From Ureibacillus xyleni (GTDB lineage: Bacteria > Bacillota > Bacilli > Bacillales_A > Planococcaceae), in NCBI RefSeq assembly GCF_900217795.1, contig NZ_OBMQ01000001.1:301011-365010 (forward strand): 64,000 nt of DNA, given 5' to 3'. This document shows positions 52,188-62,351 of this stretch, in pieces (position 1 is the stretch's first letter; every line of letters starts with the position of its first letter). Position numbers and translations under genes: made by a program. Under the pieces are notes generated by a model. It did no database searches. It was not told the DNA's origin and saw nothing but the letters and a program-made list of their open reading frames with translations.

Positions 52188-54170
52188 ATGACCGAAACTT
52201 TTGATTTACAGTCCGCTTATCAACCAAGTGGCGACCAACCCACTGCAATTGCGGAACTAGTAAAAGGCGTGAAAGAAGGAAAGCGACATCAAACTTTGCT
52301 CGGAGCAACTGGAACTGGAAAAACGTTTACCATATCCAATGTGATTAAAGAAGTTAATAAACCAACTCTCGTAATAGCGCATAATAAAACACTTGCAGGA
52401 CAACTGTATAGCGAATTCAAACAGTTTTTCCCAAACAATGCCGTTGAGTATTTTGTCAGCTATTACGACTATTATCAACCTGAAGCATATGTACCACAGA
52501 CAGACACGTACATTGAAAAAGATTCTAGCATTAATGAAGAAATTGATAAGTTGCGCCACTCGGCTACATCCGCTTTGTTTGAAAGACAAGATGTCATTAT
52601 TATCGCTTCCGTTTCATGTATATATGGCTTGGGGAATCCGGAAGAATATCGAGAAATGGTATTATCTATTCGTAATGGCATGGAAATTGAGCGCAATCAA
52701 CTGTTACGAAAACTCGTAGATATACAATATGAACGCAATGATGTGAATTTTACGCGGGGTACATTTAGAGTACGCGGAGATGTTGTCGAAATCTTCCCGG
52801 CTTCTCGCGATGAAAAATGTGTTCGTGTCGAGTTCTTTGGTGATGAAGTTGATCGGATTCGAGAAGTGGATGCCCTTACAGGAGAAATTATGGGAGACCG
52901 AGAACATGTGGCGATCTTCCCAGCATCCCACTTCGTAACTCGAGAAGAAAAAATGTTGAAGGCAATTGAAAATATCGAAAAAGAACTAGAAGAACAGCTG
53001 GAAAAATTCCGTTCTGAAGATAAACTACTTGAAGCGCAACGCCTAGAACAGCGAACAAATTATGATTTAGAAATGATGCGGGAAATGGGCTTTTGTTCAG
53101 GAATTGAAAACTATTCACGACATTTAACGTTAAGAGAAGCAGGGGTTACGCCGTATACATTACTCGATTATTTTCCAAAAGATTTTTTACTTGTTGTTGA
53201 TGAAAGTCACGTAACATTACCTCAAGTTCGAGGGATGTACAATGGGGACCAAGCACGTAAAAATGTATTGGTAGAGCACGGCTTCCGTTTGCCATCAGCG
53301 CTTGATAATCGTCCGTTAAAATTTGAAGAATTTGAACAACATATTCACCAGGCAATCTTTGTTTCTGCAACACCAGGTCCATATGAAATCGAACATACAC
53401 CAGAAATGGTAGAGCAAATTATTCGTCCTACAGGGTTGTTAGATCCAACAATTGACGTGCGCCCTATTGAAGGACAAATTGATGATTTAATCGATGAAAT
53501 CAATGACCGTGTAGCAAGACAGGAACGTGTGCTAGTTACCACGCTAACAAAGAAAATGTCAGAGGATTTAACGGATTACTTTAAAGAAATGGGTATTAAA
53601 GTTGAATACTTGCACTCTGAAGTAAAAACTTTAGAACGAATTGAAATCATTCGTGAACTTCGAAAAGGTACGTATGATGTACTGGTTGGAATTAATTTAC
53701 TGCGTGAAGGATTAGATATTCCAGAAGTATCCCTTGTTGCTATTCTCGATGCCGATAAAGAAGGCTTTTTACGTTCGGAACGATCACTCATTCAAACAAT
53801 CGGACGTGCTGCTCGTAATGCGAATGGGCACGTAATCATGTATGCAGATCGGATTACTGATTCAATGAAAAAGGCTCTCGATGAAACAAAACGTCGTCGA
53901 ACAATTCAAGAAGCCTATAACGAAAAACATGGCATAACACCACAGACAATTCAGAAGAAAATACCAGACTTAATTCGAGCAACACAAGCTGCAGAAGAGG
54001 AAGAAACATACGTAACAAAAGTAACGAAGGGTAAAAAATTATCGAAAGCAGAAATTGAAAAATTAATTGCATCCCTAGAACAAGAAATGAAAGAAGCAGC
54101 AAAAGCACTTGATTTTGAACGTGCAGCCGAATTGCGTGATACGATATTTGAATTGAAGGTAGAAGGGTGA
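52188..54170 (+). CDS. uvrB: Excinuclease ABC subunit B
   Basis: 660-residue DNA-damage recognition helicase-like subunit of nucleotide excision repair. Walker A is [13 protein letters not shown] (39-51), the beta-hairpin region [20 protein letters not shown], motif [40 protein letters not shown], and the C-terminal UVR coiled coil [23 protein letters not shown] at 52188 behind GAAAGGACG. Preceded by an SOS box; uvrA follows after 6 bases. Confidence 0.97.
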   Translation: MTETFDLQSAYQPSGDQPTAIAELVKGVKEGKRHQTLLGATGTGKTFTISNVIKEVNKPTLVIAHNKTLAGQLYSEFKQFFPNNAVEYFVSYYDYYQPEAYVPQTDTYIEKDSSINEEIDKLRHSATSALFERQDVIIIASVSCIYGLGNPEEYREMVLSIRNGMEIERNQLLRKLVDIQYERNDVNFTRGTFRVRGDVVEIFPASRDEKCVRVEFFGDEVDRIREVDALTGEIMGDREHVAIFPASHFVTREEKMLKAIENIEKELEEQLEKFRSEDKLLEAQRLEQRTNYDLEMMREMGFCSGIENYSRHLTLREAGVTPYTLLDYFPKDFLLVVDESHVTLPQVRGMYNGDQARKNVLVEHGFRLPSALDNRPLKFEEFEQHIHQAIFVSATPGPYEIEHTPEMVEQIIRPTGLLDPTIDVRPIEGQIDDLIDEINDRVARQERVLVTTLTKKMSEDLTDYFKEMGIKVEYLHSEVKTLERIEIIRELRKGTYDVLVGINLLREGLDIPEVSLVAILDADKEGFLRSERSLIQTIGRAARNANGHVIMYADRITDSMKKALDETKRRRTIQEAYNEKHGITPQTIQKKIPDLIRATQAAEEEETYVTKVTKGKKLSKAEIEKLIASLEQEMKEAAKALDFERAAELRDTIFELKVEG

Positions 54171-54176
54171 CCAATA

Positions 54177-57044
54177 TTGAAAAATACAGAAATAGTAGTG
54201 CAAGGTGCACGTTCGAATAATTTAAAAAATATACATGTAACGATTCCCCGGGACAAGCTTGTTGTAGTAACAGGTTTATCAGGTTCTGGAAAGTCTTCCT
54301 TAGCATTTGATACGATTTATGCAGAAGGACAACGCCGCTATGTCGAGTCTTTATCTGCGTATGCAAGACAATTTTTAGGGCAAATGGACAAGCCAGATGT
54401 GGATTTAATTGAAGGGTTATCACCTGCCATTTCCATTGACCAAAAAACAACGAGCCGAAACCCACGCTCAACAGTTGGAACCGTTACGGAAATTTACGAT
54501 TATTTCCGTTTATTGTTTGCGCGTATTGGGAAACCGATTTGTCCTAATCATGATATCGAAATAACGTCACAAACCATTGAACAAATGGTGGACCGTTTAT
54601 TAGAATTTCCAGAACGAACTAAAATGCAATTACTTGCTCCCATCGTCTCTGGGCGAAAAGGATCTCATGTAAAATTACTTGAAGATTTAAAAAAACAAGG
54701 ATTTGTTCGAGTTCGTGTAGATGGTGAAATGCGTGATTTAGATGATTCGATTGAGATCGATAAAAACAAAAAACATAATATCGAGGTGGTCATTGATCGT
54801 GTTGTAATTAAAGACGGCATTGCATCACGTTTAGCTGATTCTTTAGAAACAGCGTGTAGACTTGCAGATGGGAGAGTACTTGTTGATGTGATGGAGCATG
54901 AGGAACTGCTATTTAGTGAACACCACGCTTGCCCACATTGCGGATTCTCTATCGGTGAGTTGGAACCGCGCATGTTTTCGTTCAATAGTCCTTTTGGTGC
55001 TTGCCCTTCTTGTGATGGACTTGGCACGAAACAGGAAGTCGACCTTGATTTATTAATTCCAGATTGGGGTAAATCGTTAGAAGAGCATGCCATCTCAGCA
55101 TGGGAACCAACTAGTTCGCAATATTATCCATCGCTTTTAAGAGCGGTATGTGAACATTACGGAATACCAATGGATGTGCCAGTTTCCCAACTACCGAAAA
55201 GTCAAATGGATAAAATTTTATATGGATCGGGACCGGAATTAATTCATTTTTATTATGAAAATGACTTTGGCAGCATCCATGATAAAAATATTGAATTTGA
55301 AGGTGTTGTTCGAAATATTGAACGTCGATTCCGTGATTCTTCTTCTGATTGGGTTCGTGAGCAAATGGAAAAATATATGACTCAACAACCTTGTCCATCA
55401 TGTAAAGGATATCGATTAAAACCTGAAACATTAGCAGTTAAAGTAGAAGGATTACATATTGGAGAGGCAACAAAACATTCGATTGCTGAAATGTATGAAT
55501 TCTTTTCAAATCTAACGCTAACTGAAAAAGAAATGCAAATTGCAAAATTAATCATTCGAGAAATTACGGAAAGATTAAGCTTTTTACTCAATGTTGGGCT
55601 AGATTATTTAACATTATCACGATCAGCTGGTACACTTTCCGGTGGTGAAGCCCAACGTATTCGTCTTGCTACTCAAATCGGCTCCCGGTTAACAGGTGTC
55701 TTATATATTTTAGACGAACCTTCAATCGGGTTACATCAGCGGGACAATGATCGTTTAATTTCAACACTTCAAAGTATGCGAGATTTAGGAAATACATTAA
55801 TAGTCGTAGAGCATGATGAAGATACGATGATGGCTGCTGATTATTTAATTGACGTTGGCCCAGGTGCTGGTGTTCACGGTGGAGAAATTGTGGCAGCAGG
55901 AACACCTGAAGAGGTTATGAATAATGATGCATCCATCACAGGGAAATACTTAAGCGGGAAACAGTTTATTCCAATTCCCCTTGAACGAAGACAATCAGAT
56001 GGACGTAAATTGACGATTAAAGGTGCAACGGAAAATAACCTAAAAAATGTAAAAGTTGATATTCCATTAGGGCAATTTATTGCGGTAACCGGGGTTTCTG
56101 GTTCAGGAAAGTCGACGCTCATTAACGAGATTTTATACAAATCCCTTGCACAAAAGTTAAATCGCGCTCGAACAAAACCGGGCGCTCATAAAGAAATTAC
56201 AGGTATGGAGCATTTAGATAAAGTGATTGATATCGACCAATCGCCAATTGGACGTACACCACGCTCAAATCCTGCAACCTATACAGGTGTGTTCGATGAT
56301 ATTCGCGATTTATATGCAACGACGAATGAAGCAAAAGTACGCGGCTATAAAAAAGGACGCTTTAGCTTTAATACGAAGGGTGGCCGTTGTGAAGCGTGCC
56401 GTGGTGATGGAATCATCCGAATCGAAATGCACTTTTTACCAGATGTTTATGTACCATGTGAAGTATGTCATGGGAAACGTTATAACCGTGAAACGCTAGA
56501 AGTTCGCTATAAAGAAAAAAATATTGCTGACCTACTAGATATGACGATTGAAGATGCTGTTGTATTTTTTGAAAATGTACCGAAAATTCAGCGTAAACTT
56601 CAAACGATTGTTGATGTTGGACTTGGCTACATGAAACTTGGACAACCCGCAACAACATTATCAGGTGGGGAAGCACAACGCGTGAAGCTTGCCTCTGAAT
56701 TACATCGTAGGTCATCGGGGAAATCTTTCTATATTCTGGATGAGCCAACAACTGGTTTACATGCAGATGATATTGCACGACTACTAAAAGTATTGCAGCG
56801 TCTTGTTGAAAATGGCGATACTGTTCTTGTCATTGAGCATAATCTTGATGTGATTAAAACGGCAGATTATATTATTGATCTTGGCCCAGAAGGTGGAGAT
56901 AAAGGTGGGACAATTATCGCAACTGGTACACCAGAAGAAGTGGCAGCAGACGAAAATTCCCATACTGGCCGCTATTTGAAAACAATTTTAGAACGAGACA
57001 AAAAGCGAATGGAACAATTACTCGCGGAAGCGTCCAATAAATAA
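54177..57044 (+). CDS. uvrA: Excinuclease ABC subunit A
   Basis: 955-residue ABC-type damage sensor. Two ATPase modules: [20 protein letters not shown] with [16 protein letters not shown], and [15 protein letters not shown] with [16 protein letters not shown]; zinc sites CPHCGF...CPSCDG and [10 protein letters not shown]...CEVCHG. Start is TTG at 54177 behind AAGGGTG. Operonic with uvrB, the normal Firmicute arrangement. Confidence 0.97.
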   Translation: MKNTEIVVQGARSNNLKNIHVTIPRDKLVVVTGLSGSGKSSLAFDTIYAEGQRRYVESLSAYARQFLGQMDKPDVDLIEGLSPAISIDQKTTSRNPRSTVGTVTEIYDYFRLLFARIGKPICPNHDIEITSQTIEQMVDRLLEFPERTKMQLLAPIVSGRKGSHVKLLEDLKKQGFVRVRVDGEMRDLDDSIEIDKNKKHNIEVVIDRVVIKDGIASRLADSLETACRLADGRVLVDVMEHEELLFSEHHACPHCGFSIGELEPRMFSFNSPFGACPSCDGLGTKQEVDLDLLIPDWGKSLEEHAISAWEPTSSQYYPSLLRAVCEHYGIPMDVPVSQLPKSQMDKILYGSGPELIHFYYENDFGSIHDKNIEFEGVVRNIERRFRDSSSDWVREQMEKYMTQQPCPSCKGYRLKPETLAVKVEGLHIGEATKHSIAEMYEFFSNLTLTEKEMQIAKLIIREITERLSFLLNVGLDYLTLSRSAGTLSGGEAQRIRLATQIGSRLTGVLYILDEPSIGLHQRDNDRLISTLQSMRDLGNTLIVVEHDEDTMMAADYLIDVGPGAGVHGGEIVAAGTPEEVMNNDASITGKYLSGKQFIPIPLERRQSDGRKLTIKGATENNLKNVKVDIPLGQFIAVTGVSGSGKSTLINEILYKSLAQKLNRARTKPGAHKEITGMEHLDKVIDIDQSPIGRTPRSNPATYTGVFDDIRDLYATTNEAKVRGYKKGRFSFNTKGGRCEACRGDGIIRIEMHFLPDVYVPCEVCHGKRYNRETLEVRYKEKNIADLLDMTIEDAVVFFENVPKIQRKLQTIVDVGLGYMKLGQPATTLSGGEAQRVKLASELHRRSSGKSFYILDEPTTGLHADDIARLLKVLQRLVENGDTVLVIEHNLDVIKTADYIIDLGPEGGDKGGTIIATGTPEEVAADENSHTGRYLKTILERDKKRMEQLLAEASNK

Positions 57045-57060
57045 ATTTCATGAAACTTTT

Positions 57061-57111
57061 GCCCTCCCTTACGCGTAATAATGGTATACAAGTTTGAGGG
57101 AGGCTTTTTTT
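57061..57111 (+). terminator. Terminator after uvrA, sharing its arm with the next ribosome site
   Basis: GCCCTCCCT (57061-57069) pairs with AGGGAGGC (57097-57104), then seven T. The GGGAGG arm is also the only ribosome site for the next ATG at 57113. Confidence 0.7.
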
Positions 57112-57112
57112 A

Positions 57113-58321
57113 ATGGAGAATGAACGTAAACGCATTTTATCATTAGTTGAAAATGGAACAATTACAGCAGAAGAAGCAATTGTTTTACTTGAGGCGTTAA
57201 CAAAAGAAAAAGGATCCACAGCATCACAAACGATTGCCCCATTATCATTAGGGAATGAGTCTGATTCAAAAGCATCGCAACAAACTAGCAACGAATCTAA
57301 AGAAACACATTCGAAATCAACTGGCTTTGAAGATTTATTCGGAAAATCTTTCAACAATAAAGAAGCGAACAAAAAAATGGATGAATTTATGAACGATTTG
57401 AAAGAAGATTTATCCCATTTTAGTCATCGTGTTGTGAATTTAATGAACACAACATTTTCCAAATTAAAGGACATCGATTTAGAATTTCCATTTGGGGAGA
57501 AAGTGCAATTTCAAAAAACGTATGCCTTTGATGCCGAGCAAATAAATGGGCTAGAGTTAGAAATTCCGAACGGGAAAGTCGATGTTGTAAAAGCAGAAGA
57601 TCAACAATTTCTTATCGATGCTCAAGTAAAAACAACTTTACAAGATCATAGTGAAGAAAAAACAATTGCCGAATTTGAAGAAAAATTCGTAAAAGTTGTC
57701 GATGGGAAGCTTACCATTTCCGTTCCTTCTAAAATGTCTCATGTCAATGTTCGACTTGCGGTTCCAGAAAAACAATATGATATTATGATTTTACGTTTGC
57801 TAAATGGTGCAGTAACTGTAAACGATTTACATTCAAAATTATTAAAGGTAAAAACGTATAATGGGGCTGTTAAAATCGATCATGTCAATTTCCAACATGC
57901 AGATATTGAAACTGGAAATGGTGCAATCGAACTTCGAAATAGTAAAGGGGAAGACCTAGAAGCTGAAACGGTGAATGGTCGTATCTACATCGATGGTGAA
58001 GTAGAAGAAGTGGAAGCTGAATCGGTAAATGGTGCAGTAGTTGTGACGACTCATTCTCCTACTGCTAGAAAAATTAAAGCCCAAACTGTCGCTGGTGCAG
58101 TGGAAATCTATGTTCCAAAATCGCTTTCCCTAGCCGGACAAGTAACGACAAACTTCGGTAAAGCAGATGTTGGTTTAGCTGATGTTGTCACTCGATCTGA
58201 AGAAGATCAGTTCTTACTTAAAACACTACATTTCGATAAAATTGCTGAAAATTCGAATATATTAAAGTTAACAGGTGAATCCCGTACAGGAAGTATTATT
58301 GTACGTTATATCGCTGAATAA
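57113..58321 (+). CDS. yvlB: DUF4097 family protein, YvlB-like
   Basis: 402 residues. The N-terminal helical SHOCT-like segment (RKRILSLVENGTITAEEAIV LLEAL split over residues 6-30) is followed by a linker and a right-handed beta-solenoid-type DUF4097 domain (approx. 150-400: ETGNGAIELRNSKGEDLEAE, TVNGRIYIDGEVEEVEAES, VNGAVVVTTHSPTARKIKAQ). Similar proteins (YvlB/LiaG type) sit in envelope-stress regulons. Position after uvrA matches Bacillus subtilis. Biochemical role is not known. Confidence 0.85.
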   Translation: MENERKRILSLVENGTITAEEAIVLLEALTKEKGSTASQTIAPLSLGNESDSKASQQTSNESKETHSKSTGFEDLFGKSFNNKEANKKMDEFMNDLKEDLSHFSHRVVNLMNTTFSKLKDIDLEFPFGEKVQFQKTYAFDAEQINGLELEIPNGKVDVVKAEDQQFLIDAQVKTTLQDHSEEKTIAEFEEKFVKVVDGKLTISVPSKMSHVNVRLAVPEKQYDIMILRLLNGAVTVNDLHSKLLKVKTYNGAVKIDHVNFQHADIETGNGAIELRNSKGEDLEAETVNGRIYIDGEVEEVEAESVNGAVVVTTHSPTARKIKAQTVAGAVEIYVPKSLSLAGQVTTNFGKADVGLADVVTRSEEDQFLLKTLHFDKIAENSNILKLTGESRTGSIIVRYIAE

Positions 58322-58328
58322 TATGGTG

Positions 58329-58361
58329 GAACGAATCGTATCACACGGTTCGTTCTTTTTT
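58329..58361 (+). terminator. Terminator after yvlB
   Basis: GAACGAATCG (58329-58338) pairs with CGGTTCGTTC (58346-58355) with one mismatch, followed by six T. Confidence 0.78.
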
Positions 58362-58379
58362 GTTTTTAAATTGTATAAA

Positions 58380-58408
58380 GTTTTCAGAATTGTTTTTGTA
58401 CCGGGTAC
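58380..58408. repeat. GTACCGGGTAC dispersed element, copy 4
   Basis: TTTTCAGAATTGTTTTT followed by GTACCGGGTAC (58398-58408), the reverse-oriented form of the module at 45720. Sits in the 318-base yvlB-ftsE gap, which otherwise holds only a terminator and a promoter. Confidence 0.65.
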
Positions 58409-58581
58409 CTAGAAGGATTTTTTGTCTATTTATGGAATATTAATAAAGGGCGTTGTATGATAAAAGAGAATTATGAAAAAAGGATAGTTCCATTATCATG
58501 TGTAAAATGAATTTTTCGTAAATGTTTGCAGTATCTGTTGATAGAATGAAAAGAAATTGTAATAAAATCAGATTGAATGAA

Positions 58582-58590
58582 TGCTATAAT
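58582..58590 (+). promoter_or_regulatory. Extended -10 promoter upstream of ftsE
   Basis: TGCTATAAT at 58582-58590, a perfect -10 with extended TGn, 50 bases before ftsE. The -35 is weak. Confidence 0.45.
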
Positions 58591-58639
58591 GAAAGGTGAG
58601 TTAAAAAATCTATTTTTATAGAACTTAGGTGGTTTATTG

Positions 58640-59326
58640 ATGATCCAAATGAATAATGTCGTTAAGAAATATCCGAATGGTGTTGTTGCGGCAAACGGTA
58701 TTTCTGTAGACATAAAACAGGGTGAATTCGTTTATGTAGTTGGTCCCAGTGGTGCTGGGAAATCTACTTTTATAAAACTAATGTATCGCGAAGAAAAACC
58801 AACTTCTGGTGATGTGATTATCGCTGGAACAAATTTATCTACTCTTAAAAATAGACAAGTTCCATTTCTCCGAAGGCAATTAGGAGTCGTTTTCCAGGAT
58901 TTTAAACTTCTTCCTCGTCTAAATGTGTATGAAAATGTCGCATTTGCACTTGAGGTAATTGAAGAACATCCGAAAATGATTCGTAAACGTGTCATGGAAG
59001 TATTGGAACTCGTAGGTCTTAAACATAAAGTACGTATGTTTCCAAGTGAATTGTCCGGTGGGGAGCAGCAGCGAATTTCGATTGCCCGTTCCATTGTAAA
59101 TATGCCAAAAGTGGTCATTGCCGATGAGCCAACAGGAAACCTTGACCCAGAAACATCTTGGGAGATTATGAACATCTTTGAAGAAATTAATACTCGAGGT
59201 ACAACGATTGTGATGGCTACCCATAACCGTGAAATCGTAAATACGATCCGAAAACGAGTGATTGCGATTGAAGGCGGCATGATTGTCCGAGACGTATTCG
59301 GAGGTGACTACGGTTATGAGGGGTAG
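58640..59326 (+). CDS. ftsE: Cell division ATP-binding protein FtsE
   Basis: 228-residue ABC ATPase partner of FtsX. Walker A is VGPSGAGKSTFIKL, signature LSGGEQQRISIARSI, Walker B VVIADEPTGNLDPE, and the H-loop ATHNREIV. ATG at 58640 behind AGGTGG (a TTG one codon earlier is possible). Overlaps ftsX by 11 bases. FtsEX drives peptidoglycan hydrolase activity during growth. Confidence 0.96.
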   Translation: MIQMNNVVKKYPNGVVAANGISVDIKQGEFVYVVGPSGAGKSTFIKLMYREEKPTSGDVIIAGTNLSTLKNRQVPFLRRQLGVVFQDFKLLPRLNVYENVAFALEVIEEHPKMIRKRVMEVLELVGLKHKVRMFPSELSGGEQQRISIARSIVNMPKVVIADEPTGNLDPETSWEIMNIFEEINTRGTTIVMATHNREIVNTIRKRVIAIEGGMIVRDVFGGDYGYEG

Positions 59327-60212
59327 AACGATACAACGGCATTTTCGAGAAAGTTTAAAGTCGTTAACTCGAAATGGTTGGATGACTTTTGCTTCGATTA
59401 GTGCAGTAACGGTCACATTATTGTTAGTTGGTGTTTTTACAATTATCATGATGAACCTGAATAAAGTTGCTGACGACATTGAAAATGATGTAGAAATAAA
59501 AGTTTTAATTGAAATTATTGATGATAAAGAAAAAGCAAAAGCGGCAGAGGATACATTAATATCTGATATAAAAAAAATATCCGGTGTTGAGGAAGTCGTT
59601 TATTCGTCAAAAGAACAAGAGCTTGATTTATTAATTGAAGACTTTGGTGATGATTTAAGCTTATTTGAACAAAGTAACCCACTTCGTAACGTTTTGTATG
59701 TGAAAGCCAAAGAGCCACAACAAACAGCTAAAGTAGCGGAGAAAATTGAAAAACTAGATAATACATATCAAGTTGTGTATGGAGAAGGTAAAGTCGAAAA
59801 ACTATTTAGCTTCTTAAATACAAGTCGAAATGTAGGATTGGTCCTTATATTAGGTTTACTATTTACAGCTATTTTCTTAATTTCTAATACAATTCGTATT
59901 ACGATTATTGCGCGTAAAGAAGAAATTGAAATTATGAAACTCGTTGGGGCAACCAATTCCTTTGTTCGCATTCCTTTTGTCATTGAGGGTATGTGGTTAG
60001 GAATTTTAGGTTCAATTATTCCAATGGTGGTTGTATCAGTCGTTTACTACAATGTCTACAACATCGTACAACCGAGACTTCAAGGTGAATTATTACAATT
60101 AGTCGATTTAACACCACTACTTTATCAAGTTAATGTATTAATTTTAGTTTTAGGGATGTTCATTGGAATTTGGGGTAGTTTTATGTCTGTCCGAAGATTC
60201 CTAAAAATTTAG
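59316..60212 (+). CDS. ftsX: Cell division permease-like protein FtsX
   Basis: 298 residues with a membrane segment near the N-terminus (MTFASISAVTVTLLLVGVFT), an extracellular domain with VYSSKEQELDLLIEDFGDDL, and three C-terminal membrane segments (VLILGLLFTAIFLISNTIRI, WLGILGSIIPMVVVSVVYYN, NVLILVLGMFIGIWGSF). The ATG at 59316 has GGAGGTGA at 8 bases. Its extracellular loop normally contacts the cognate murein hydrolase; the next gene encodes a likely one. Confidence 0.95.
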   Translation: MRGRTIQRHFRESLKSLTRNGWMTFASISAVTVTLLLVGVFTIIMMNLNKVADDIENDVEIKVLIEIIDDKEKAKAAEDTLISDIKKISGVEEVVYSSKEQELDLLIEDFGDDLSLFEQSNPLRNVLYVKAKEPQQTAKVAEKIEKLDNTYQVVYGEGKVEKLFSFLNTSRNVGLVLILGLLFTAIFLISNTIRITIIARKEEIEIMKLVGATNSFVRIPFVIEGMWLGILGSIIPMVVVSVVYYNVYNIVQPRLQGELLQLVDLTPLLYQVNVLILVLGMFIGIWGSFMSVRRFLKI

Positions 60213-60257
60213 CCGAAATAGTAGCTTAGTAGAATCAAAAGTCGAAGGGAGTCTTAG

Positions 60258-61499
60258 TTGGTGAAAAGCTTTAACAAAAAGCCATTCCAAATATTCCTGG
60301 CAATAGTTGCATTTTTCCTAGCCGTTCAAATGCCTATAGCATATGCTACTAGTTTGTCAGATTTAAAAGATCAAAAATCACAAGTAGAACAACAAAAAAA
60401 TCAATTAAATAGCCAAATTAAACAAAAATCAAACGCCATCAGTACGATTGAAGGAAAGCAAGATGCATTACTTGCTCAAATTTCGAAATTAGGAAAAGAA
60501 ATTACGAAAACGAATGACCAAATTTCAATCGTTTCTGGGGAGATTAAAGAAGCAAATAATGAAATCGAAAAATTACAGCAAGAAATTGTTGAACTACAAG
60601 AAAAAATAGATCAACGTGACGAACTACTTCAAGAGCGTGCGCGTGCCATTCAAGCAAATGGTTCCGTAAGTTATATCGATGTGCTACTTGGCGCTAATAG
60701 TTTCGTAGATTTCATCGACCGTTTCTCAGCTGTGAATACATTGATGGAAGCAGATCGCCAAATTATGCGTGATCAAAAGAACGACCAAGAAAAGCTTGAA
60801 GAACAAAAATTAATGCTTGAAAAAACGAAAAAAGAGTTAGAAACAAAACAAGCAAAACTTCAAAGCTTAAAAGAATCTCTTAATGCACAAAAAGTGGAAA
60901 AAAATAAACTTGTAGATGAGCTTGAAGCAGAGCAAGAAAAACTTGCAAGTGAGAAAAAATTATTAGAAAAAGAATATTCTGAGGCACTAGAAGTAAGTAA
61001 AGAGCTTCAACAAAAAATTATTGCAGAACAAAATCGTATTTTAGAATTATCTAGACAAAATCAACAAGGGGCGCTTCCTGTTGTTTCTTCAGGTGATTGG
61101 ACAAAACCTACGAATGGTACGTTAACAAGTGGTTACGGATGGAGAAACTTAGGCTATGGGCCAGAATTCCATTATGGTATTGACTTAGCAAATTCTATTG
61201 GTACACCAATTGTTGCTGCTGCTGGCGGTGCGGTTGTATATGCTGGTCCACTTTCATCTTACGGTAATGTTGTAATTGTTACGCATAATATGGGTGGCGA
61301 TATTTATACAACTGTTTATGCACATTTAGATTCATATAGTGTAAGTGTAGGACAAACGGTTGGTAAAGGCGAACAAATTGCAAGAATGGGGAATACGGGT
61401 CGATCTACAGGGCCACACTTGCACTTTGAAGTTCATATTGGTACATGGCAAGGACAAGTACCAGGGAACGTAAACCCAATACGTTATATCCCGCTATAA
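60258..61499 (+). CDS. M23-type murein hydrolase with coiled coil (EnvC/PcsB-like)
   Basis: 413 residues: signal peptide (IFLAIVAFFLAVQMPIAYA, cleavage after AYA near 31), a long coiled coil (approx. 35-265), then a LytM/M23 domain. The zinc ligands are visible as HYGIDLANS and HLHFEVHIG with YGNVVIVTHNMGG between, so the enzyme should be an active endopeptidase. Start TTG at 60258 or GTG at 60261 after AAGGGAG. The coiled coil-M23 layout and adjacency to ftsEX suggest it is the hydrolase controlled by FtsEX, corresponding in role to PcsB or CwlO of other Firmicutes. Confidence 0.88.
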   Translation: MVKSFNKKPFQIFLAIVAFFLAVQMPIAYATSLSDLKDQKSQVEQQKNQLNSQIKQKSNAISTIEGKQDALLAQISKLGKEITKTNDQISIVSGEIKEANNEIEKLQQEIVELQEKIDQRDELLQERARAIQANGSVSYIDVLLGANSFVDFIDRFSAVNTLMEADRQIMRDQKNDQEKLEEQKLMLEKTKKELETKQAKLQSLKESLNAQKVEKNKLVDELEAEQEKLASEKKLLEKEYSEALEVSKELQQKIIAEQNRILELSRQNQQGALPVVSSGDWTKPTNGTLTSGYGWRNLGYGPEFHYGIDLANSIGTPIVAAAGGAVVYAGPLSSYGNVVIVTHNMGGDIYTTVYAHLDSYSVSVGQTVGKGEQIARMGNTGRSTGPHLHFEVHIGTWQGQVPGNVNPIRYIPL

Positions 61500-61509
61500 T
61501 AATACAATG

Positions 61510-61552
61510 CAGGTTTAGTTGTGGTTAATCCACCCAACTAGCCTGTTTTTTT
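61510..61552 (+). terminator. Terminator after the murein hydrolase gene
   Basis: CAGGTTTAGTTGTGG pairs imperfectly with CCACCCAACTAGCCTG, followed by seven T. Confidence 0.75.
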
Positions 61553-61682
61553 AGTGTAAATAGGAAAACTTTATGACTTCTATGATGAAAGTTCCTTCAA
61601 GCAAGCATATAAGTGTTATGCACAAGTTTTTAATTATGTTATTCTAATCATTAGATGAATTCTTATCTTTGGAGGGTGGAAG

Positions 61683-62255
61683 TTGAAGAAAAAAGCATTT
61701 GGACTTTCCATTGTTCTGGTACTTGTTGTCATAATGGTTGGTACATATATTAAAAACCAAATTGAAGCGAGTGAGGCCATTAATGATTATGCTCTAGGAT
61801 ATGAAATGGATTTAGATAAAGAAGGTTTAGCAAAAGGCCAAACTGCACCAGATTTTACACTGCAAAATTTACAAGGTGAAAGTTTGACTTTATCTGATTT
61901 AAAAGGAAAAAAAGTTATACTAAACTTTTGGGCAACATGGTGTCCACCATGTAAAGAAGAAATGCCACATCTTCAAAAATATTATGAAAAATATGCAAAG
62001 AAAGATAATGTGGAAATCGTAGGTGTGAACTTAACCTATACAGATAGTAAAGTGGATAACATTCGCAAATTCGTTGAAGGTTACGATCTTACATTCCCAA
62101 TTCTTTTAATGGAAGATGAAGGCATAAATGAAATCTATCAAGTTTTAACGATCCCATCAACCTTCATGATTGATTCTAAAGGACGCATTCAAAAGCATAT
62201 TGTAGGACCATTGGATCAAGATGCATTAAGAGAGCACGTAAAAGAGTTAGATTAA
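61683..62255 (+). CDS. TlpA/ResA-like membrane-anchored thioredoxin
   Basis: 190 residues: N-terminal membrane anchor (AFGLSIVLVLVVIMVGTYIK), then a thioredoxin fold of the TlpA/ResA type with the redox pair in NFWATWCPPCKEEMPHLQKY and the cis-proline loop LTIPSTFMID. Faces the outside of the membrane and reduces disulfides in extracytoplasmic proteins, for example cytochrome c maturation or spore coat steps. Start TTG at 61683 behind GGAGGGTGG. Lies between the murein hydrolase and ctpB. Confidence 0.9.
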   Translation: MKKKAFGLSIVLVLVVIMVGTYIKNQIEASEAINDYALGYEMDLDKEGLAKGQTAPDFTLQNLQGESLTLSDLKGKKVILNFWATWCPPCKEEMPHLQKYYEKYAKKDNVEIVGVNLTYTDSKVDNIRKFVEGYDLTFPILLMEDEGINEIYQVLTIPSTFMIDSKGRIQKHIVGPLDQDALREHVKELD

Positions 62256-62351
62256 TACCAATAGAATAATTGATGAAAATATAAAATTCGGCTTTTTGTA
62301 TGTGTTATCCTTTGTCGTTCTTTCATAGATTGAACGAGAGGAGGAAAATGA

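Noticed and set aside
53854-54471. 205-codon minus-strand open frame across the uvrB-uvrA junction
   Set aside because: Antisense to two highly conserved genes, leucine-rich low-complexity product, no ribosome site.
58919-59479. 186-codon minus-strand open frame opposite ftsE/ftsX
   Set aside because: Fully antisense to ftsE and ftsX with no domain or ribosome site.
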